A DNA stretch of 64,000 bases from Isoetes taiwanensis (lineage: Eukaryota > Streptophyta > Lycopodiopsida > Isoetales > Isoetaceae), in contig JAJEKV010000110.1 of the NCBI GenBank assembly GCA_021234155.1, forward strand, positions 560,187 to 624,186, written 5' to 3'. Below are positions 57,556 through 64,000 of this stretch, one piece after another. The translations under genes were made by a program, and so were the position numbers. Every line of letters starts with the position of its first letter. The first letter of the stretch is position 1. The notes beneath the pieces are model-generated. The model was given only the letters and a program-made list of their open reading frames with translations. It had not been told where the DNA came from and made no database searches.

Positions 57556-57739
57556 GGCAACATCCAAAAGATCAAAGAATGACCAATCATGGTAATGGGA
57601 AGTCGTTGGATAAATCTCGGTCTTCGAATGCAATTCGATGATCTCAACCATTCAAATTAGGGCTTGATACAACACGTTAAAACATTATAATATAAGATAA
57701 ATCTGCCAATATCGTCACATGTTGGAATTTAGTCCGTCT

Positions 57740-59327
57740 ATATCTACTGTCTTTGGTAGAAAAATAAACTGCTCAACATCAACCGCTGGATAAAGAACAG
57801 ATGGGCAGATCCCTTTGGCCATCAAGCTTCTGAATGTTTTCTGAAATGTAGCTGCAGTAAATTTACTATTCATCAACACATGGTCTGCCATACCTGCAAT
57901 GCATAAAGATCTAGTCTTATTATGCAAGTTTTAAGATCAAGTCCTCGCATACAAAATTTCAATCATCAGATATACAATATTAACAAATAACTCAACCATG
58001 CTACCTGTAGTAGTTTCTTCGAGCCAATCAATGGGTCCCATATATACCTTTTGCAATATGGTATCATGATGCGCAAGGAGCAAATCTGGAAAATGGCAAT
58101 AAAAATGACACGGAAACCCGAATAAAGGGAGATGACCACATGAAAATATTTCACATAATTTACTAGACTAATTGTGCCCAAACACCTTCCTCACCTTGGA
58201 TGACCTTATAAGTTTTAATATTGGTATTACAGTAGAGACTTGATCCACAAGCACAATATCAAATGTGGGCGGAAACGCAAATTAAAGAAAGGGCCACAAT
58301 GATGCATCTTATATATGCACAAAAGAGCATGCAATTTGTGAAATAGATGTCGGGGCACAAAAGCACCATAAACACTCAACGAAAGCTTCCTTCATTGGTT
58401 GAAGTTCAATAATGATTGTGTGCCAAAGAAGATAATCGACAAGGACTCGGCAATCAATAAAGCTGGAAACAACAAAAACTCCAAAGAATTGCATCCATTC
58501 TTTGGATCGATAGAAAAACCTATCTCACGAAAGTGGGCTGCTTTAGTTCCATATAATTTCAACCTTGCAAAACCTATCATACGAGGGCTATGCGAACCAC
58601 GTCAAAGATAATTATTTAATGTCGGCATGCAACAACGGCATGTTAATATTTAAAATACGCCTTGTATCATTGCAAATGCACGTCCTTATGTTGACTAAAA
58701 AAATCTTTTCGGGATCAGCCCGAGCTAAGAGTAAGATTTCATGATGCATAAGCGTAAAGACCATGTTGTCCCACATCGTCCATGTTTTCATTTGTCAAAT
58801 AACTTAGTTCTCGCAAAAGTCAAGCATTGTGAGGGCGCATCTACAAATTTGAAACCCGAATCGAGTCCAAACAACGCATTTTAGACAACATACCATCAAT
58901 TGTTTCCTCAAAACAACGCTTTTGGTCATGATATCTTTGTAAAGATATGAACATGATGCCCATAAGCTTTTAGTTTCGTTCTTTGCATCAACTATGGGCC
59001 TTCTGCACCTCCTATAAAAACACGAATGTATCATCGGGCCTTTCAGAAGCACTCTATCAACATGTCCAACAAAACTAAAAGCGTTCCCAACAAACAAGCA
59101 TGCATCCCATTTTACGCTTTCTTACTTATACCCTAATGTTTCAACTCGTTCGAAATTTAAGAATATGCAATTAATAATGATTAAAAGAATAGGAAATACA
59201 AACAAACAAAAATCAAGCGCACAAAAAGACATTAGAAGATCAAAATTTAAGAAAATGATGGATGAAACATACCTATTCCAAGATCCGGATGGAAAATCGT
59301 TATACGCATAGAGCAAGTAGGGGCCAT
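57740..59327 (-). pseudogene. ALG2: ALG2-like mannosyltransferase gene, 5' half, frameshifted
   Basis: ALG2 adds the second and third mannoses to dolichol-linked oligosaccharide at the ER. Exon 1 (59327-59273) reads MAPTCSMRITIFHPDLGIG to a GTATGT donor. Exon 2 (59011-58894) gives GGAE, a one-base shift with a TAG, then AYGHHVHIFT, a shift, and YHDQKRCFEETIDG. Exon 3 (about 58391-58195) gives SLSVYGAFVPRHLFHKLHAL, a shift, and FDIVLVDQVSTVIPILKLIRSSK. Exon 4 (about 58110-58005) gives CHFPDLLLAHHDTILQKVYMG and DWLEETTT. Exon 5 (from 57893) gives GMADHVLMNSKFTAATFQK and CPSVLYPAVDVEQF. Intron phases and order match the family. The C-terminal glycosyltransferase half (about 180 residues) is missing; low-complexity and transposon DNA stands in its place. 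Several indels show it is dead. Confidence 0.85.
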
Positions 59328-59701
59328 GAACTCAGCTAAAAGTGCTGCCCTAAAGTCTTGGCGCATGTGCGGTCTTGCTAGCTCTAATCTGTAAAATTCA
59401 ATACAAAATACTTACTTATCTCCTTGGGGCAGATTCACAACCAAAAAGAAGGGATTCACAACCAAAAGGCCGGCCACAGATTCGCCATGCCGATTCATTA
59501 AACTGAAAAACATTTTTAGATTAAGCACAAAGCACAAATAACAGACCTTTTCTTCAAGAATAGCACGAAGTTCCACTTTTGCACAAATTTCAGGGCATAT
59601 TTGCACAAATCCGGTTGTTTTTAGGGCAGGCCGATCTGGCTATATGCCCTCATGGGCGGCCGTTTTGGTGCCACAGGCATTCGCCACATTCACCATGTTT
59701 T
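59328..59701. other. No gene seen
   Basis: Between the ALG2 start and the telo-box pair; nothing recognised. Confidence 0.4.
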
Positions 59702-59741
59702 GAAACCCTAAATCGATTTCTCAAACCCTAAATCGATTTCT
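59702..59741. promoter_or_regulatory. Tandem telo-box motif
   Basis: A 20 bp unit containing AAACCCTAA is present twice (motifs at 59703-59711 and 59723-59731). Telo-boxes occur in promoters of plant genes active in dividing cells. It lies about 320 bp before the ATG of the recombinase gene and about 375 bp from the ALG2 start, so either could be its partner. Confidence 0.6.
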
Positions 59742-59957
59742 GAAATGGCTACGAAAATTTTAGAATGTTTACATTACATTTTTGCCACTAAGATACTTCA
59801 CCAAAATTAAATTTCGTGCCATTTTCAAATCCTTGCCAAATTTGCAAAGGACCAAGACAAGTATGATGTATCTTTGTACGCCCGGTGGTCCGCGATTCGG
59901 CGTGGACGGTGACGGTCACCGGTCCACGTCGGAATGCGGGACCAGCTGGCGTGCCAG

Positions 59958-59975
59958 CACAACATGGTAACTGGG
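59958..59975 (-). repeat. Left arm of an 18 bp inverted repeat around the recombinase gene
   Basis: CACAACATGGTAACTGGG is the exact reverse complement of 63122-63139. A third copy (16 of the 18 bases, CAGTTACCATGTTGTG) lies in the second orientation at 60505-60520. Confidence 0.85.
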
Positions 59976-60025
59976 AGCAAAAATTTTGCTGGCATTTTTT
60001 TTGTTCTTTCTTCGATCGAGCAGCT

Positions 60026-62130
60026 ATGGCACCGACGGAGCGTTCTTCTCGCCCCCCTGCTCCATCCTTTGGCGTGCGCCGAGCCAAAGCCATAGCAAGG
60101 CAAAATATGCGAGCTATGGCGCAAGGAGGCAGTGCTGCATTTTTTGCTTTTCACGCTTGTTATTTGGGAAGTTTTCTTATGTTCTTGGTATTTTCTTCAG
60201 TTTTGCAAGGCGCTGAGCCTTCTATCGACTCTTCTCGACATTCTTTAGGTAATATTTCTGTTTTCATTCGATCTTTGTTGAATTTATTAAATGTAACTTG
60301 TTTTCTTGATAAATGCAGGTGCAAATGGAAGTCTAGTCGCGGATTCAAGCTCTTCTGGCGATTCGGCGTGCCTGAACCTAGGTATTGATGGTTTAGGTCT
60401 TTGATTTTGCTGTTCTTTTTTGTTACAGGTTATAATATTGTCTGCATGCAGGTGAAAACTTGGTTAGCGCAGCTGTAGAGTCATCTCAGCCGACTATGGC
60501 GACTCAGTTACCATGTTGTGTGATGGGGATTCATCTATTAATTTAGGTAAATTTGTAATTTTGTGTTGCATGTCTATTTTTTCTTATGTATTTGTCTAAT
60601 CTTTGTTGCATGCAGCTCGGGATGTAGCTGTTGCACCTGTTCTTGTGGATCCGAGGACAAATGAAGGTAAAGCATTTTCTTTCTTTGTTATTTTATCTTG
60701 TTTTTTCGTTTGTTTCTAATCATTATATCTTTTGTTTGTTATTTAGGAGATTTGTTCACTGGGAAAGAAAATGAAGTGACTGATTGTCCTTCATTTAGTC
60801 TTGGGGATATTGTTACTCCTATAGAAAACATTGCTGATCCTGCTAGTTCTATGGAGAAGGCTGGTATTCCTATGGAGAAGATTTCTGATTTCGAACAGAA
60901 TGGAAAGAGGCCCTTAAATTTGTCTGGAATTAAAGATTTAGACCCGGAATTAGTTGAGAAGGTTAATGCAGCTGGTCCGAATGCTTCAGAAGGAAAGGAT
61001 GATTGGGCAAGGGGTCGTTTTGACGCATGGAGAGTTCTGAATAATATTCCAATTCAAGCTCCAATTGAGGAGATTCCTCTCAATGAATTAGCTGATATGC
61101 TTGAAAAATTTATACTTTGTGTGCATCGGCAAGATGGTCGGAGATATCCTCCAGATTCGTAAGTATTTTGAATTTGTTTTTGTTGTATTTCTTTTAATTT
61201 TTTTTCCACTGTGTTCTGAATTCCAGATTTTGCAGTTTGCAGAATCTGTTTCGTACGTTCAATAGAATATTGAGGAGAGCACAAGATGCCAGAATTTTGC
61301 AAACTAGGAAGGATGAGAAATTGATAGACATTTACCATGATGTCAATTTCTTAAGGGCACGAAAAGCATTAGAAGTTGCCATGGAACAGTCTGCTACTGC
61401 AGGTGCACTTCCGACACGGAAAAAAAGTGATATTCTGAGTAGGGAAGATCAGAATAGAATCTTGGCACATCCTATGCATCAGGTCAACACTGCTACAGGT
61501 CTTCAAAAGCGTTTTGCTTTTTATTGTATGACTCGATTTCTGATACGAGGTGTTGGAGAGTTACGGAAGGTACGAGATTTCCAACTTAATATTGGCAGGG
61601 ATTTTGTTAGAGAATACATAGAGTACTGTGAGACAACAAGCAAAAATTGGCATGGTGGGATAAACAAGTGTAGGCCAGAGGATTTTAGGGAACCAGTGAG
61701 ATGCTATGAGGCTGACGTTATAGAGACATGGAGACATCTTGAGGGCCATCTTCCATCGTATGAAGTGAAGGATAAGATTGGGGGAAGATTTGTATTTCTG
61801 CAGGCTATTAACAAGTTCAGGACTTGGGTATGGTATAATACGAACCATACAAGCACTAAGAGTATTTCGTTATGGCTGCGTGAGATGACAGAAGTGTGTG
61901 GAATTAAGGGTAATTTCACTAATAAAAAGTTGCAGTCTCTGAATGATCACTCGGATAATACATTTACGGTGTTCCAATTGAAGTTGGAATGGAGATTACA
62001 GTCACAAGAATCGAGAATCTTACAAAAGCGGTATGATCGATCCGGTATTGTTCGCGGCGGCCGCAATGGATGTTCTGCGATGCAGTATTGTGTTATAGAG
62101 ATGCGTTCCGCAGTAATGTGGAAAATTTAA
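60026..62130 (+). pseudogene. Crypton-like (DUF3504-type) tyrosine recombinase gene
   Basis: The start at 60026 (MAPTERSSRPPAPSFGVRR) is followed by short exons separated by small introns, each with ...LG or ...NLG before a phase-1 GT donor: 60026-60249, about 60320-60381, 60452-60546, about 60617-60667. A larger exon starts at about 60748 and ends PDS at 61159. The recombinase domain begins there (RFDAWRVLNNIP, DMLEKFILCVHRQDG) and, after an intron, continues with FLIRGVGELRKVRDFQ (first Arg) and TTSKNWHGGINK (Lys region). The expected H-x-x-R box reads TNKKLQSLND, and a frameshift near 61970 moves the last part (VPIEVGMEITVTRIENL, then YDRSG with the Tyr) out of frame. Such recombinases move Cryptons by site-specific strand exchange. 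This copy is inactive: His and Arg are replaced and the frame is broken. An earlier one-base shift lies near 60520. Confidence 0.65.
60505..60520 (+). repeat. Internal copy of the 18 bp inverted-repeat core
   Basis: CAGTTACCATGTTGTG inside the third short exon, same orientation as the right arm; the exon's reading frame is lost just after it. Confidence 0.75.
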
Positions 62131-63121
62131 ATGTTGGATTGATTTGGATCGAAAGTGCGAAAGGCTGGATTTGGCTGGCGGTCGGATGAGAAGTCATTGG
62201 TTGACATTACTAATGTTGGATCTCGTAAATCTTCCCCGTGAAATTGATGGCCCAGTATTGCAAGGATTTAGACATTACGTTAGATCAAAGTCCAAAGATC
62301 AAAGCGGTACTTTCAGTTGTTCTCTTGGGTGTGGATCGTCCGTCTTAGAAGTTAAATGGTGGCAATATATCATTTTCAGGTAATAAAATTGAAAAAATTA
62401 TCATTCAGGTTAGTAATACGTCTGATGCAAGAGATTTCGCGAAGAAATTGTGAGTATGTATTTTTTATTTGCTTGATTTTGTGCTTTTTTCTTATTTTTG
62501 TTTCTGTTTAGGTGTGTGGAGGGCGCAGTTTATGATCATAAGGATGGCGCAGTGTAGTTTACAAGTTTTTGGTGATAACGATGGCGCAGTTTTCATGTAA
62601 GTTTATTTAATTTATCTTTTGATATATGTAGCTTTATCTGATGTATGTTTTGAATTGCAGGTTTGTGTTCAGACACTTGATTGGCTGCAGATGTTAGTGA
62701 TTTCGATGGCAATTTTCTTCTATTGCGATGATCTGATCTTCAATTTTCTGAAGTCAATCAGAAACTGGTCCAATCTTTTCAATGTGTGAAGTTTTTTTGA
62801 TGGCAAACTATTGCTACAATGGCCAAACTTTTGTGACTTTGAACTTTGTGTAAAAACTTTGTGTACTGTGAACTGTGATTTGAATATGAACTATGAATAT
62901 GAACTGTGTAAATACTGCCTTTGTGAACTTTGTGTGATTTGAATATGAATTGTGAACTTGTGTAAAAACTGTGTTTTTAAGGTTTTGAACTTTGAGAAAA
63001 TTTTACCGGTTGTAGCCTGTAAAGAATCCAACAGGACGGAATTGGCATCCCCTTTTCCATTCCGGAATGTAGGGGTGTGCCACGTGGCACGATGACATTC
63101 ACTCTCAGGAAAATAATGCGA
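62131..63121. other. 3' region of the recombinase gene; no further domain
   Basis: A short frame at 62144-62383 is not recognised. Around 62800-62990 a phrase (TGTGAACTTTGTGT, TTTGAATATGAA) repeats irregularly. A CACGTG-centred palindrome (GTGCCACGTGGCAC) lies at about 63077-63090. Confidence 0.4.
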
Positions 63122-63139
63122 CCCAGTTACCATGTTGTG
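63122..63139 (+). repeat. Right arm of the 18 bp inverted repeat
   Basis: CCCAGTTACCATGTTGTG, exact inverse of 59958-59975. Confidence 0.85.
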
Positions 63140-64000
63140 CCATCGTATGCATGGCCAAGCCACTAAAATTAATCATAGAACGGCATTCTACAAACTTTGC
63201 ACTAGTTTTTACCCTCGGCAAAATATGAGCACCCAAAGTAATCATTATTCTCCCTCTACTAAATCACACCTTTGTACAAAATCAAAAGCCAACACAATTT
63301 CACATACGTACGAAAGGCATATATAAAACCTCTTTTACAAAAATTGAAAGTTGTAAGTAAAAGGCATAAAACATTACCTTTTTACTGTTTTGTCCATAAT
63401 GCTTTGTTGACAATCCATGAATTGGTTCTCCTCCCTACAATAATGTAGATAGAGCTTCAACGTTGGATACTCACATTAGATTTAAAACTATCAAGGTAAG
63501 TTGTGTGCATGCAAATGAAAAATTGCAAAAGGTAAGCTCACATTAGATTTAAAAATATCAAGGTAAGTTGTGTGCATGCAAATGAAAATTTGGAAAAAGT
63601 AAGCCCGTGGCATACATGCAAAAGTCACAAGCATGCAAAGAACAATAAAGCAAGTGTTCAATCACGGTGCCTATGTATTACAGATAACCATGCTGCCATT
63701 GTACAAACACGGTGCCATTGCATTTTAGGCAACCATTGCATTATAGGAGATAATCCCTATTGCCAAAATGACCAGTGACCTTGAGCCTTGACCTTATGTG
63801 ACCACTTCATATTCCCGTAGAACATTTGAACTTTTGGGTTTTAAAATTCTAAAAATTACACATGTCCAGTGCATAGTGCACAAATGTTTTTTCAACCAAA
63901 CCCTCATCCTATTGTACTGCCATAGTCACTTTGAAAGATGTAAAGATTGAGAATACTTCAAATATTAAACCAATCAATCAATGCTTGCAATGACATCGCA
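63140..64000. repeat. No gene; one tandem duplication
   Basis: A 64-67 bp unit is duplicated at about 63470-63535 and 63537-63600 (shared CATTAGATTTAAAA and GTTGTGTGCATGCAAATGAA). Otherwise unremarkable to the window edge. Confidence 0.7.

Noticed and set aside
56154-57595. Three overlapping long open frames (340-454 codons) on the plus strand
   Set aside because: All are translations of the polypyrimidine tract (Pro/Ser/Phe/Leu only). No domain or codon pattern supports a protein.
1-64000. tRNA, rRNA or organellar genes
   Set aside because: I found no cloverleaf-like or rRNA-like segments by eye; a covariance-model scan would be needed to exclude small RNAs.

Overview
The window reads as nuclear DNA of a green plant: AT-rich, intron-containing, and dominated by transposable elements in many stages of decay. 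Plant-type evidence includes a LEA_2/WHy desiccation-type protein, a broken ALG2 mannosyltransferase gene with GT-AG introns, paired AAACCCTAA telo-box motifs, a CACTA terminus and Helitron-like 3' hairpins. The mix of transposon families (DUF7869-type proteins, a Crypton-like tyrosine recombinase, a DFTENY/SDGAASQFK transposase) suggests a seed-free lineage such as a fern, lycophyte, bryophyte or charophyte, but I cannot name a species. The only gene that looks intact and host-like is the LEA_2 gene at 46,006-47,226 on the minus strand.

Layout, left third. A broken DNA-methyltransferase-like gene (3-1,868) is followed by two head-to-tail copies, A and B, of one mobile module. Each has a minus-strand gene with a ParB/sulfiredoxin-like domain and a plus-strand gene for a DUF7869-type, DDE-like protein. 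Between the two genes, and around them, lie many copies of a 16-18 bp perfect palindrome. Copy A (about 2,350-7,348 plus 18,469-18,804) uses CGGTATAAATTTATACCG. Copy B (about 18,806-24,922) uses GTGTATTCCGGAATACAC. A's right part is split by an 11.1 kb Ty3/gypsy retrotransposon (7,349-18,463) with TTTGT target-site duplications and an extra coiled-coil ORF after integrase.

Layout, middle. Three copies of a multidomain minus-strand gene follow (24,923-25,711; 33,928-36,660; 38,068-40,865). The longer copies encode a coiled coil, a RING-like finger, an FCP1-like HAD phosphatase and a Ulp1-type SUMO protease. The third copy carries a 256 bp MITE that the other two lack. Between the first two are a (CCA)n tract, a second DDE-like transposase pseudogene (26,553-28,262), and a pair of non-coding elements sharing both termini (28,660-33,832) with several minisatellites.

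Layout, right third. The LEA_2 gene is followed by a gene-poor stretch, a LINE insertion whose empty site is preserved in a nearby paralogous copy, a second LINE-like insertion with a pentanucleotide tail, a CACTA end with CGTCA subterminal repeats, a 1.3 kb polypyrimidine tract, the 5' half of an ALG2 pseudogene, and a Crypton-like tyrosine recombinase gene enclosed by an 18 bp perfect inverted repeat.

The most interesting candidate system is the A/B module. A ParB-like protein and a DUF7869-type protein are encoded divergently around an array of palindromes about the size of bacterial parS sites, and the palindrome sequence has changed wholesale between two paralogous modules while the architecture has been kept.
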